Shown here piece after piece: positions 1 to 11,904 of a stretch of 64,000 nt of DNA. The DNA comes from Branchinecta lynchi (taxonomy: Eukaryota > Arthropoda > Branchiopoda > Anostraca > Branchinectidae): positions 21,470,030 through 21,534,029 of the forward strand of contig JAKZAP010000016.1 of assembly GCA_023053575.1 (NCBI GenBank), read 5' to 3'. Both the position numbers and the translations under genes were made by a program. Under the pieces are notes generated by a model that saw nothing but the letters and a program-made list of their open reading frames with translations, searched no databases and was not told where the DNA came from. Position 1 is the first letter of the stretch, and each line of letters starts with the position of its first letter.

Positions 1-369
1 GTTTTTTCTTTGGGGAATAGTGCTGTGAAGCTTGATTAGCTTGCTTTATAAAAATATACCAGAATATGCAATAAGCTTATAAAAAATGACATAGCTACAA
101 AAATCATTCAAAAACAAATAACCTATTCAAATCTGAATTATACAAGCTGATTTATGCATAAAATAAAGATCTACTAAGTATAATAAGAAACATCACTTTT
201 ATCTTTGTCCAAGCTAGTACAGTGAGCATGTACAGGCCCAAAAAATTACGCTTTGAAATATCACAGAGAGGAAACTGTTGAAAAAGCTGCTGATCTAGGG
301 GGTAAGCATTGTTCCTAGGTTGTTACAGAGTGGCATTGGGGTAGTTTGATGTGCCCATTGAACTTTAAG
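1..369 (-). repeat. Dispersed ~370-bp repeat, copy 1
   Basis: This stretch is present again in inverted orientation at 48745-49110, with only scattered substitutions and small indels. Shared landmarks include the blocks around the TGTGAAGCTTGATTAG motif near position 25 and the CCCATTGAACTTTAAG motif near 355. No ORF of substance is inside it and no terminal inverted repeat is evident. The copy is cut by the left edge of the window, so its true length is unknown. It behaves like an unclassified interspersed repeat. Confidence 0.75.
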
Positions 370-445
370 GGTACTAGGACCCCGAAAAAGACGGACGTGT
401 GACCAGATTGTAAGCAAAGTTTTTTCCCGATACAGTTTCATAGAC

Positions 446-561
446 AAAATCGCCCCAAGCGTGCAACTCCAAATAAGCTGTAGCTGCAGATGTAGTGGGC
501 GATAAAATCGCCCCAAGCATGCAGCTCCAAATAAGCGGTAGCTGTAGCTGTAGCGGGAAAA
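446..561. repeat. Tandem duplication, 58-bp unit x2
   Basis: Two adjacent copies start at 446 and 504, each beginning AAAATCGCCCCAAGC and running through AACTCCAAATAAGC to a GTAGCTG-rich end. A few substitutions separate them. It is a simple local duplication with no visible coding role. Confidence 0.75.
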
Positions 562-3060
562 AACTCAGCTTATTTGAGCCCATAAAAAGTAAGGACAAGT
601 TCCCAACAGAGGTATGAAGCTCAGTCGTTGAGACAGGGCCGTGTATTGATTTTACAATAACTCATGCTTAGTATAGCTTCGGTCAACTTCCCCAACGAAA
701 AGATGTCGTTCGGTCGTGCCTTCGAGCTCCCTCCCTCCAGAGTAAACTTCCATGTGACCGGCCCCATATGCATACACAGATTGTTTTTCTTTGCTTCTCA
801 AGTGTTGCAGGACTTACCCCGAATATATTATTGAGCTTAGAGGGAAAGAACGAGCAACTCCTAAGGTTTGGTCTGGAGGGGTTTCTAGCTCCATTTTTTA
901 TCCAACACTTCGCTGCAACTCGCGCAACATCCTCGCCATAGCTTATAAATACCCGCTTTTTGGCTTTCGTTGTCGTTTAATCATTGCTCACACTGAACTT
1001 GATCCCAATTACTATTAAATATTTAGTGTTGTTGTAAACTGGATTTTAGTCATTTTGTTAGGTCGTACTTTACGGTCTGCGAAATGAAATTTTTTCCGAT
1101 GCAAGGAGCGAACCGATGAACGCGATTTAGCTTGATTCAAGTAAAATCATGTGTGAGAACAAACATATTACGCTCTACAAACAAACTGATTAGAACGCCG
1201 TGACCTACAGTTTAAGTTGAACGCCTGGGCACAAAATCTAATTGTTTTTCGCTTCTTCTTTAATACTAGACTCAGTGTATGCAGTATATATTTGCATTTC
1301 CTGAAACAATGTCGTGTCGGTGGCTCAAAATAATAATTATCTGTAGGCTACGGCTTTTTATTCAGTTTATGACTCAGTTTCTTCGCGTTTAATTTTGATT
1401 TTGGGGGGCAGTGACGGGGCTGTGTGGGGGTCGGTAGCTAGCTATGAAATCTTTAAAGGACGTCTCGCACTATTTAATATCAACTTACAGTATTTTAATA
1501 TTCAAATACTTTAAAACTAGACTGAAAAAAAACTTCTCGCCGACAACCATCGACAGCGCGATACACATCGAAGGTAGCAAAATACGGCAAGTGAGAAAAT
1601 CAGCGTGGTTTTGTTAGAGTGGTTAGAATGTACCGTACGAAATTGGGGTCTCCGGGTTTAACAATGTATGGAGTGATTATGGAAGTAGGTTGCGTTAGTA
1701 ATATAGGTAAGACAGGTCCTTTAAGCAGGCTGTGAAGAAGTGAAGTAGGGAAGACCGGCTGATACAAGGGCTGATATTCATACCTCCTGTCCCAATTGTC
1801 CTAAACAGTGAAAAAAATTAAATAAAGACATAGACATTTTTTTAATTTCATCAAAAACACATACATTAAGCAAACAATTTACGATTAGCGGCCACTTTTA
1901 AGACAAAAAAATCCTGATTGTGGCCGTAATTCTAACCACCATGAATCCACTATAAAGGTCCTATAAAATAGGAACGTTGAATAAATCGAGCGAAAGGTAA
2001 ATCATTTGAACAGTGGGAGACAACTGGGCTTACAATCAGCTCGGTTCGTCTGGGCTGGTATACATACATCTAATCATAATTGTACGAAACAGGATAGCCG
2101 CGTTATAATATACTGTGACAACGTTTAAATCTACCAGCAAACCCAAAATTGTACTTAATGGCACTGTTTGTCAAAGGCTGCAGTGACTCTTTTCTATTGT
2201 TCTGATACGAAAGATCTGACAAAAGGCTATTTGTACAAAGCTGCTGATCCGCAAAACTATTTTTCCGCAAATGGATCGTTTTGTTTAAAAGGCAGGCGGT
2301 TGGGTTTTCCGCAAATCAATAACAGGAAACTCATTTTGTGCTACATCACGCCGTGTAAATAAAGTACCACCACCACCCCTACCGCTCGTCAGATCGCCCG
2401 AGACGATAAAAAGGTGGAGTGATTAATTGGGGAAGCGTAACTTCATTTTTCCTCATTTAACCAACTCGCTGACATATCATCCTCCCTGTAAAAACTAGTC
2501 TTCATCCTTTGAGGGGTGATAAAGCATTTTTTTATCCCACGTCAACAATGAGAGGCGAGGGAGGGGTTCAAGAGTTAAGGCAACATTATTTTGTTCACTA
2601 TGGACATACAGTTAGCCGCTGAATCCTGTGAAGACTTAAAATTTGGTAGCGAGGTGTTAACAACTCCCTGCACCTGCTGTACACCCTATCCCGGCACCAG
2701 GCTGCACCACCTGAAATCAATGGTGCCGGCACCGGTGCCGGTCGTAAATTAGGCGATTAATCTTTTAATCGCTTCTAAATCTGCTTATTTTAATGTTGTA
2801 ACACGTGGCAGCCGGTTCCGGATCGCGTCAGCAGGCCCCGGCACCGGTTAGGCTCCTCAGCACCCGGCACTTCCTGTACATTGAAATCGAGAATGGGCAA
2901 CCCCTCGTTTGGTAGAAGTATTTTTTTTTAAGTTTACGAACACAGGCCGAACAAGATGACACTGAGGTATAAGAAGACATGTTAATTCTTTTTCGTAGTT
3001 TTGTTTTTCATCTTTTTTTCTGAGAAAAAAATGGCCTAATAGGCCCAAATGTCAGTTAAC
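562..3060. other. No gene seen; possible tRNA-like SINE head near 1610-1665
   Basis: AT-rich sequence with short uninformative ORFs only. Around 1610-1665 a GTGGTTAGAATG box-A-like stretch is followed about 30 bases later by a CCGGGTTTAA box-B-like stretch, the spacing of a tRNA-derived SINE head; no body or tail could be defined. A GC-rich palindromic patch built from GGTGCCGGCACCGGTGCC lies near 2720. Confidence 0.35.
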
Positions 3061-3068
3061 TACACAGG

Positions 3069-3260
3069 CAAGGCCGTATCCAGGGGGGTCACCCCCCTAC
3101 CCCCCCCCGAAACATACAAAAATACTCATTTTTATAGGGTTTTCCCTCTGATCTGTGTCTTTTTTGTACTTTTTTGTCCGACCCGCAGACAACCCCCCCC
3201 CCCCCCGAAAGGCAACCCCCCCCCCCCCCCCCCCGAAAAAAATTCCTGGATGCGGGCCTG
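3069..3260 (+). mobile_element. hAT-like MITE, family 1, copy A
   Basis: The 192-bp element begins CAAGGCCGTATCC and ends in the near-inverse GGATGCGGGCCTG. It is flanked by a perfect 8-bp target duplication TACACAGG at 3061-3068 and 3261-3268. The interior is non-coding, with a fixed GAAACATACAAAAAT block, a CCCTCTGATCTGTGTC block and long C runs. Terminal repeats starting CA(A/G)GG plus 8-bp duplications are the hallmarks of hAT-mobilised non-autonomous elements. Small ORFs across the C runs are compositional artefacts. Confidence 0.85.
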
Positions 3261-3268
3261 TACACAGG

Positions 3269-6200
3269 TGCTGTGTTATCCGACACGATTTTCGTTATCG
3301 GCTCAAAAAGTAGATCTGGTAAGATTATTCAGAACTTGTGTTCTGATCATAAAAGATCATAATAGGTTTTATAGGCTATTCCGCCTATAGAGTAGCTATA
3401 AAAACTTGCCCTAAAGTTACCGCCAGACTAATATATTTAATTCGAGATTTCCCGGGTTGCCCTCTGATGAAAAGTGGATGCTTTGCTTTAAATAATTCCA
3501 GAAATTCTAACTAAATTTTGTTTAAGTCTTACTGCTAGGAAAATTATTTTTATAGAGTTGGTCTGTGTAGGCCTAATCTGCCTTTATAGGAAACAAATTC
3601 GGAGACTTACATCGGTGCGGACTGGTCGTTGTCAGCACAAACAGCTCGTCTATAAAAGTCCTTCAAACCTTCTACAGCTCGTGAGCTACCCCCCCACCTC
3701 GTTTTTTAACGATGTCGCGACCTAGATCCGGGACTAATAGAGTAAGGTAGGCATGAATATCCTGTTTCTCTTGTTTTGCTTGAAATCAAGCGGTTTCGAG
3801 CTCCTACAATTGAATGGCCATAGAGCGAGCTTATTAGAGGGCACCCTGGGCGACGACCCCTCAAGCTTTTATCCTTCACTCACCTTCCAGACAACCCTCT
3901 GGGGGGAAATCTTTTTAAAGTTGGGATTCTACAAATCCTTTTAAGTCAAAAACATTACCCTAATTGATCCTAGCTGTACCTCTCCCGATCGATCCTACTG
4001 GGTAAACTTGTTTTCCTAAGAAAATGGAGTGGCACGTCAGTCAGAACCGTTCTTGGCGCAGTCAGGGATCAAGCACTCCTGAGGTCGAGCCTCGAATATT
4101 CAGTGGTTTGAAGGTGTACTGCCCTTCAGTAGCAAATTAGAATGACGGGGCGGTTGCAGTAGTTGCGTTTCAGTTTCAATATTCTAAAATACGTGACTAC
4201 ACGGAAACACGGATACGTGACAAACACGGAAACGGTACTCTGACCAATTAGAAACCCAGGAGCAGTAAGCGCCCGGCCTCAAAAGAGTCAACGACGGCAA
4301 ATGCAAACATCAGCGGCCGTTAGGGTGGATAAAACAGCATACGAAGTTTGAAATTTTGAAAATGAGAAGGGATGGAACTATTTGGGACATAGAGTGTATT
4401 AGCTAAAACGGTTCCTTAAAATCGAAATGGCTCTTTCAGACAACTAGTACAAAGCCTTTCGTATCTCTACTCAAGAAAATTTTTCCACAATCTTTCAATA
4501 AGATTTTTTAAACAAACAATTTTTCAGTAACATTTTCTAGAAGATTCTTTAGGCCCGAACAGCCCTGTTTTCTTTTTTGTTTATCTTGTTTATTTGTTTT
4601 CTGTCACTACGTATGGCCTTTCTATAATCAGTGTAATGAATTTTTTCATCTTCAGTGCTGTACGTACCCTGCACTGGAACAGTACCTAAAAGCAGACATG
4701 TTTTAAGAATAACATAATTGCAGTAGGCCTAAACAGGCCTTTAAGAATTTTTTTTTTTTTTACTACGTAACCTGCAGCGCAACATCTTATTACGTAATCG
4801 TTTTTATCCTTTGAAAAACAAAATGCATCACCGCAAAACCTCAATGGGATCTCTAAAAATCTGATACAAAAAATGGGTAACGGAAAAGAAATCGAAATAT
4901 TAAGACGAGAAATGTGTGTTATGGTTTGTCATAAGTTAGTAAGCTTGTGCACTCCGGCACAGGAAACGGCTGTGCCCTTCTTGGGAGTGTTATATGTCTT
5001 GTTTAATGAATGATAAAATTTAAAAAAAATTGAATTGAAAAATAAAATTAAGTTCTTTAAAGTTTAACTGAAAATCCAACTGATTTCGGTATCGTTTAAC
5101 TGGATAAACTCAATTATTTGGATTCCGCTTAGGGATTTTATGATTTTCCACTATCTGCACTAGTAGTGACGTTCAGAATAACTACGGCTGTCCCCAAAAC
5201 GCAAATTCTACTATGACGCGGGAGATTTGAATCTAAACACAAACGCGGCTTTTCAGTGGCCAGTGCTGAGCTCGGTGAAGCCTGTTAGTGCCTGAACACA
5301 TACTTTTCGTAAATCTGTTTCTTCAAGCAATACAGGTACAAGCGCATAGAGGTACCACAATCTGACAGGGAAAGTACACTATTCGAAAATCGACTATTCC
5401 TGAATGGAGGAGCAACGAAGTAACGCATTTGCATCGGGTATTAGAGCTTATTCGAGTAAATAAGGGATGGTTAACTAGATTGTCCTATCTCGGCATTTTT
5501 CGGTTAAACTTTAAGGCTTGCATGCAGCCAAATGGATTAGACATAAAAGCGAGAGAGAGCTAGGGGCCCCTCAGCCTTTTCCTTAGCGTGCATGTCTAGG
5601 AATAATGCTCTGTCCCTGGAGAATCGGTGGAAGCTTTTAGTAAGATTACTTTTCCCAACACAGGGAAATTTCCAGAATTTCTGATTGGTGAAAGGAGGAA
5701 GGGACATCGATTTCGCAGCGCTTTCGTGGTGGCTCAATTGTTTGGAAGTAATCTTGCTGATTCCACAAGTAATATGAATAATCATCTGTGGTAGATTGTT
5801 TGAGTTGTTGCTTTGTCTTGGAAATGAATGACTGGGGGCGAAATCGGGCGTAAAAGCAAGAAAGTCGCTAACGGCGATGGGGGTTCAGTGCCTCTTAAAG
5901 ACGTGCGCAGGGCCGTTTATGTCGGCCTTTTTGTAAGTGACAAGCATTCAGTAAATTTCGGGCCCCGATCCTTAGCTTATTACTCACTCTCGAAAATTAG
6001 TTACTCTTTTGTGGTAAGTTATAAAGTAATTTTCGAAATACCTTAAAGTAACGTCATTGCTTTGCATTTTCCCTTTTGAAACAAACTTTTGGGCCAAAAC
6101 CTAGTACGGAGATGAAAGATTTAGAAGTCTATGATATAGGTATGTTAGATATATATGGGTTTTTCAAACAAATGGCACCTCCCTGTTTTGGGGGTACTAA

Positions 6201-6665
6201 ACTCTAGGTTGATGCTTCTTTCACCCTAAAGTTTAAGCCTTTTCACACTGAGTTACGCAAGTGTTGGGCTGCGTTCGCGAAAACGCAAGGGAAACTTTGC
6301 TGACCGAAAATCTAAACAACGCAAAAATGTGATTCCATGTCCATTTTTTGCCTTTGCGTTAGCGCCACTCATTCCTGAGAGAATCCGAACCACTTAAATG
6401 TTAAAATTGTTAAAATACATACACAATAAACATAAGGTATATGATATGTATGAAGGACTCATCTATGAACATGTTCAATTTGACTTCTGTATACGAATGT
6501 GTCCGCTCAGTTTTTCTAGCAAGATTTCGGCCCATTTTTGCAAGGCTCCTCTTTAGGCTCAAGCTAGAACTAGGGCGCAAGCGCTCAAGCGTGGAGTGTA
6601 AAACTAAAATGTTTATCATATGTTATGTAGCGTACGAACAGACTCAGAACCAATAGAAACGTTGT
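3269..6665. other. No gene or classified repeat recognised
   Basis: About 3.4 kb of AT-rich DNA with stops in all frames. ORFs are under about 85 codons with no recognisable motifs. Only homopolymer runs such as the T run near 4750 stand out. Confidence 0.5.
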
Positions 6666-6671
6666 TAGGTC

Positions 6672-6895
6672 CAGAGATGGACGAATCCGACCATGTGGAA
6701 CTTCTTTAAGAATGTTAATTCGGGCAATTATTTTTATTGCAAGTTTTATATTAATCGTAAGATTCGAATCCTCAGCCACGAAATGGTGGATTCGGAATCG
6801 GTTTCGTGTCTAGCCCTGAATTCGGATTCGGGTTTATGATTTATGATTACGGATTTATGTATGCTTCCCCCCCCCCCCTGCACCACACACACACA
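6672..6895. repeat. Dispersed repeat with GAATCC-rich ends, copy 1
   Basis: The block opens CAGAGATGGACGAATCC and continues to TTCGTGTCTAGCCCTG at 6818. The segment from about 6760 to 6895 recurs at 7655-7785, ending in the same C run and CACACA tract. A third related head, CAGAGATGGGCGAATCC, starts at 7286. The CAGAG and CCCTG ends are imperfectly inverted, which would suit a degraded hAT-type MITE, but no target duplication is clear. Confidence 0.55.
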
Positions 6896-6959
6896 ACAAC
6901 CCAGTTCAGGGGCAACCGGGGCCAGATCGACTAGCAGCGACGAATATTCGTAATTCGTA

Positions 6960-7192
6960 AGTTTTATTTATAGATGTTTTGATAAGTTGACATGTTACGT
7001 ATGATTGAAGGTTTTAATTAGAGTTTTATTGTGAGATACATGTACATTGACCAAATGAATAACATTAGTTATAGTTGTTTTAATATTAGTTAATTGTTAA
7101 GTAATACATGACGGAAGAAGTTCATTATGTTCGGCTTCGTCCGTGAGCGAATTTTTGAATATAAATTTAATTGATTGATTGAATTGATTGTA
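6960..7192 (+). repeat. Probable non-LTR retroposon 3' end with (TTGA)n tail
   Basis: An AT-rich 3'-UTR-like stretch ends in a short (ATTGA/TTGA)n microsatellite near 7170-7192. Retroposon 3' ends elsewhere in the window, near 36240 and 44620, finish in the same type of tandem tail. No coding remnant was recognised upstream, so the call rests on the tail. Confidence 0.35.
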
Positions 7193-7285
7193 ATTTGACG
7201 AAAGCTGGAGATTTGACGATGAAATTTAGTGCGCTTATTGATCCTAGGACCTGGAGGACCCAGTGAGTAAATTTGTAACCTAACC

Positions 7286-7790
7286 AGAGATGGGCGAATC
7301 CGGATCGAATCCAGGATTCGTCCTTTTGTCCGGATCCGAATCTTATGCTTTTCAGGCTGGATTTGGACTCGGATTCCAAACATTGGGTCTTGTCTTCGTC
7401 AGATCCAGTCTTAGATAGACTCCTTGAACACTGGATCTTACGAATCCGCTCCAGTTTCTAATCTTCATTCTTCCATTTTCCCGACTTCCTGGAAACGAGC
7501 CCCAAAATCATTCCTGATTGCCGAGAGGAAACCGATACTCTGATAACCACACACGAATACCCAGAAATGACCGTCTCACTTGCCGTCATTACTTTTTTGT
7601 CACCTCTGATTTTTAGAACTATGACCTATGTAAATGATTTAATTTTTTTTTAAGGTCAGATTCTAATCCTGAGCCACGAGAACCGGATTCGTGTCTAGCC
7701 CTGAATTCGGATTCGGGTTTATGATTTATGATTGCGGATTTATTTATGCTTCCCCCCCCCCCCCCCTCACCACACACACACACAAAAGCA
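7286..7790. repeat. Dispersed repeat with GAATCC-rich ends, copies 2 and 3
   Basis: A CAGAGATGGGCGAATCC head at 7286 is followed by GAATCC/GGATTC-rich sequence. The later part, 7655-7785, duplicates 6760-6895 including the poly-C and CACACA tract. A separate block around 7385-7440 also matches 11959-12008 near the islet LIM2 exon, showing that several repeats are intermixed here. Confidence 0.5.
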
Positions 7791-7799
7791 TAAATAGAC

Positions 7800-8340
7800 G
7801 CCAATGTCAACAAGTATACAAAGTTCAGCCTTAATACCAATCATTGCTCGCAAGTTACGAAGTGGGCCCATTTCAGTTGCCACTGACGAGAAGATGGGGG
7901 GAGGGGGGGTCGGGACGCCAAAAAACACAAATCTAGACAGGCATGTCCACAAGTATGCAATATTTCAGTTTGATACTTGTTACAGTTCGAGAACTCAACT
8001 TATGGGCAACCTGGGCCCAGTTGCCCATCAACCGGGTGGATGTGGGAGGTGGGCCGCCAGGTGCAGCTCCAAAAGTGTATTCCTACCCTAGGAACTATAG
8101 GTACAAGGAATTTGATCATCATATCTCCAGCTGTGGCAAGTTACAAAATTAGTCACTGAGCAATCTGGGCCCAATTGCCCCTGAACCGGGCGGAGGTGGG
8201 AGGTGGGACCGCCATAAGGCACAACGAGACCCCATTTCGCACAAGTACACTAAGTTTCAACTCATTACCTATCATGGTTCACGAGTTGTGGATGACACGA
8301 AAAACGATGAAAACGGTAAGCCGGAAAACTGAAAACCGGC
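7800..8340. repeat. Degenerate tandem array, period ~150 bp
   Basis: Three or so diverged units share blocks such as CTGGGCCCA(G/A)TTGCCC (near 8010 and 8168), GGTGGGACCGCCA-like segments and CACAAGTA(T/C)(G/A)C-like segments. ORFs reading through the region follow the repeat and match nothing recognisable. Confidence 0.45.
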
Positions 8341-9328
8341 TACAGCGGCCGCAAGAGTGGACAACACTCCACTAAAAAGGAACCAGGGAGGGCAAAAATA
8401 TAGCTAGAACAGACTAGAACTAAACTGACGGATCCGTTCAGTGCAGTCAGATATGGTTTTCAGTCAGCTGGACTGAAGGCACCGGAGAAAATATATTATG
8501 TCTTTATGAGAATTAGACAATCCACTTTCATACGGACGGACTACACTAGACCTCGCTGTGCGAAAAGGACCGACGCAACGCATACGCAACGCAAGACTCG
8601 TGCGTTCTTAGTGCGAACCCGTCTTAAGTCTGACTGAGGGGTTCAAATCACGAGGAGCTGCGGGACAATGACATCCTACTCGCTATTTGAAACGTTTAAC
8701 TATGCACGTTGCGCAGCTTCCAGTATTCATACAGGGCGTTTCTGTTTGCTTCCGACTGTTAAACTTCGCATTCAACTCCAATCGATATCCGGAAAAGAAA
8801 GGAAATTGACCGCACACACGGTTGCCGTCAGTAGACTTCATGCGTAGACCCCGGACAATCCTTAGCCAGTTTTCTTGGTTAGTTTGGTCCGTTATCAAAT
8901 GTCCGTCTTTTACGGGGTTCCGGCCGGATTGTTCGTAGGATCCGGAAATTTGCAGCAGGGGGATGATCCGTAAATTTGCAACAGGTAGATGAATCTTCGA
9001 AAAGGAATGTAGTCGTCAAAGGTGAAGGTGGTTCAGTGCCTCAAAAAACATGCATGGAACTTAACATGTTGCCGTTTTAGGGGCATTAAACTCTCGATTA
9101 AGTCATGGATGTCCTTGCGACATGTTACTGGTGTGCCTATTAGGATATTAACAAATTTTAATAGTGGTGTTTTTCAATCGCCCTCCCAGACGTTGAACTA
9201 TGCGTCATTTATGGCGCTTCTGTTCGCCTTTGACTGTTGAAGTTCACCTTGGAATGCTGCCAAATGCTGGCACGCTTTAGAATAAACTCAAGGCTTTTGC
9301 AACTGATGTCCAGGCTTGCTTTATATTT

Positions 9329-9742
9329 GTCGAAATTCGCCTTTCACCTAAATTTTAGTTGGAAATGGCGCAATGCCAGTCGATTGTTACCCTGATACTT
9401 CAGCCCGTGGCAGTGTTGTCGGATATAGGTTTAGGATAACTTCCCTCCCGATTTTTGTAGATATGTAGTCAAAAAACGTGTAGCTCTACCAAATGTCCGG
9501 TTTTTGCCGGATTCCGGCCAAACTCTACGTTATGATTGTCGAAATTGGCCTTTCACATAAATTTTAGTTGGAAATGGCGCAATGCCAGTCGATTGTTACC
9601 CTGATACTTCAGCCCGTGGCAGTGTTGTCGGATATAGGTTTAGGATAACTTCCCTCCCGATTTTTGTAGATATGTAGTCAAAAAACTTGTAGCTCTACCA
9701 AATGTCCGAGTTTGCCGGATTCCGACCAAACTGTACGTCATA
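9329..9742. repeat. Tandem duplication, 209-bp unit x2
   Basis: Units begin GTCGAAATT at 9329 and 9538 and are almost identical over their length, differing at a few bases. Each ends with a TGCCGGATTCCG motif, a signature also scattered through the surrounding 8.9-10 kb and the 140-bp arrays near 12 and 26 kb. No ORF of interest. Confidence 0.8.
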
Positions 9743-9960
9743 TTTGAAAACAAAGCGAAAGTGTACAATTAGAGTGCCCTGTTACACTACCGAAAATCCG
9801 ACCAACTTGATCTAAAGGTTTTTGATGATACAGCTAGTTTCGGTTTTTGCTGATTCCGGCGGAAATATCCACACGAGCTGAAACCGGATAGTCTGTTTCT
9901 TGGTTTCTAGTTTTTAACAGCTTCCGGCCGGATTGTACGGCATGCCCAAAAGATAATATC

Positions 9961-10575
9961 AGTAAGTAAGTAAGTAAGTAATTTATTTGTGACCCGCCAT
10001 TTTTAAAAGGCGGAGTAAATGACGAAAATAAAGAAAATAAACAAAACACATATATACACAGAGAAAAAGACACTTAATTTTTAATCTTCGGTCAGGAAGC
10101 AGTGGACGACATCGTGTGCTGGTTGGGCCTTGTTGTCCATGAGTTTTGAAAATGATGACGAAACATCCAAAAGGGTAACACTTGCATCTTGAATTTTGAA
10201 TTTCTCCGTCAATGTATGGTTATGACATAATTTCGACAAGTGGAGCAGGTGCTTTGCATACTTAAAATAACAGGATCTCATCTTTTTAATCTCCTTCTTT
10301 CGCAGAACATGAGTGACGCCAGAACGAAATAGTATAGAAGGAGCGCAGAAGGTGCTGTACAAATTTTCCAAAGCTTTACGATTATAGCGCCCCCGGTTGA
10401 GGACGATGCGCCCATAGGCGCTACGGATCGACTTATAAACTTCTTGAACAACCGAAGAGCAAAATTTTGACAATGAAGATTTGAATGTTATGCCGAGCCA
10501 CCGGAGAGAGTCTGTTGATTTGACGACGAATGATCCAAGAGATATAGAAGCTTTAGATGCACTCGAACAGTTTGA
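9961..10575 (-). pseudogene. Non-LTR retrotransposon fragment: RT C-terminal region, 3' UTR and (ACTT)n tail
   Basis: Reading the minus strand, an open segment from about 10575 to the stop at 10081 has the layout of the region after the catalytic core of a non-LTR reverse transcriptase: a RWLGITF motif, then a basic stretch containing SAYGR and LYSTFCAP. A short 3' UTR follows, with a CCGCC/GGCGG stem and a tail of repeated ACTT units at 9961-9983. The upstream end is a stop near 10578, so only the 3' end of the element was inserted or survives. A second, frameshifted copy lies at 30927-31256. The exact clade is uncertain. Confidence 0.65.
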
Positions 10576-10943
10576 CTAACTATTTTACAATTTGACGAAC
10601 TAGAAATATCCAGGCAGCATGCTTTAGACTCAACGGACAATCAGGTTTATTTGTACATGTGCGTTTTCGACAGGATTCCGGCTAAACTACTCATCCCAGA
10701 GGAGCATTATTAGGATTTTTTTTCTGAAGACATTCGAAGGGGGAAAGTTTGACAGCAAAGAACGATCTTTCATTCAGAACGCGCCGTGTTCACTGCAGTT
10801 CTCTTGTCAGTCCGAGTCGAAGATTTCCAATGAGGAATAGTATGATAGTCAATTATAATAAATATAATAGTAAGATCCAGGTTGGTTCTTCTGTAGGATT
10901 AATAAAGAAGAAATTTAAAGAAATAATGATTATGAATTATTAA

Positions 10944-11201
10944 ATTTATTTATTATAAAGAGTGGTTTCCCCTCTTGAATGGTCCGGAAGGTTGCATTCC
11001 CTTGCAGAGGTCCACAGGATTGAAAAGTTGGAGGTGCAAGTCTGGTCTGGTGAATGTGGTATTTTGTTATTTATTTAAGTTAAACTGTGTTTTTCATTGT
11101 ATGTTGTTCCCAAGCATTCGAGATGCCTCTCTGCCGGGAAAGAAGTGTAATTTATTTTATAAATTTTTACGTAGATATATCAACCTGAACCTGAACCTGA
11201 A
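10944..11201 (+). repeat. Retroposon 3' end with (AACCTG)n tail
   Basis: AT-rich, 3'-UTR-like sequence ends in three AACCTG hexamers at about 11180-11201. The same tail type in opposite orientation closes the fragment at 22315-22910, where a reverse-transcriptase C-terminal remnant is still readable. No coding remnant was recognised here. Confidence 0.5.
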
Positions 11202-11277
11202 GAAAAAAAAACTAGGGATTCCTGGTTCATGGGGATCCTTGCAGTCCCCAACCCCAACCACGAAAGAGGTTCAGCGG

Positions 11278-11426
11278 TTACCCGGTCCTCTCGGACAGGG
11301 AAGACGCGCTGATTCTTTCAGTGTAGCGCGGGTTGCGGCCCATGACATCTAAGGGCATCATAGAGCTGACGTATCCGTTGAAAACATTGAATAAACTGAA
11401 CGTGAAGTGTAATTCAAGCGACTTAC
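11278..11426 (-). other. Intron 3 start of islet, with readable but probably non-coding sequence
   Basis: The frame stays open past the GTAAGT donor, but the translation loses LIM-linker character. It includes a GCTGACGTATCCGTTG block at about 11367-11382 that belongs to the foldback repeat also seen at 29535-29879 and 30400. I therefore treat it as intronic repeat rather than coding sequence. Confidence 0.55.
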
Positions 11427-11782
11427 CATCGTCCAGTCCAGAATTTGAATCGTTGCTGCTGTTGATATTTAATCCTCCTGTTTCGACACTCAAAGCAGAG
11501 TCACTACCAGTACCTCGGGAATTTGCACTCAGCGCCGTCGACAACTGAAGTGGCGTATAGGGTTTATTATTGTTCGTTTCGCCGTTTTGAACGTCGGAAT
11601 CGTGATCCTCTCGGCAGTATAAGCCGTCGTTTCGTAATGCAAATTCGTCACCAGGTACTAGTTGTCGTGCACATGTGGAGCACCTGAAGCACTGCACGTG
11701 GTAAACGTTCGAGCGTGCACGCATCACTAAATCAGTCCGTGAGAAGCGGTCGCCACACTTAGCACACTTCGCACTGAAAAGT
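11427..11782 (-). CDS. isl: islet/tailup LIM-homeobox gene, LIM2 exon
   Basis: This exon encodes the second LIM zinc-binding domain of an Islet-class transcription factor, which acts in motor-neuron, heart and endocrine specification across animals. The translation starts LFSAKCAKC and carries the spaced Cys/His set of a LIM domain, with the Islet-typical runs VMRARS, CARQLVPGDEFALR and YCREDHD. A Ser/Asn-rich linker of about 50 residues follows. The acceptor (TTTTGCAG) ends at 11783 and the donor (GATG|GTAAGT) begins at 11426, both canonical. The exon supplies the last base of an Arg codon begun in the LIM1 exon and leaves one base for the next, so the gene must continue leftwards. The homeodomain exons are not visible in the window. 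Orthology to islet is confident; the species-level name is unknown. Confidence 0.85.
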
Positions 11783-11904
11783 CTGCAAAAGAAATAACAG
11801 TTAAAGGACCGCTCAAGCTTACGTTTAAGGCGCAGAATTTCTGAACAATACGTGCTATCCGCGAACATGTGTGGTAAACTTTTATTCCGCCGAGGCTTGC
11901 TGTG

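Noticed and set aside
3049..3390. Pro-rich and Gly-rich ORFs over C/G runs, also at 27.6, 30.6 and 47.2 kb
   Set aside because: Products of homopolymer runs inside family-1 MITEs, not genes.
1..11400. Search for the islet homeodomain exon (WFQNKR-type codons) on the minus strand
   Set aside because: No match was seen by eye; the exon is presumably beyond the left edge.
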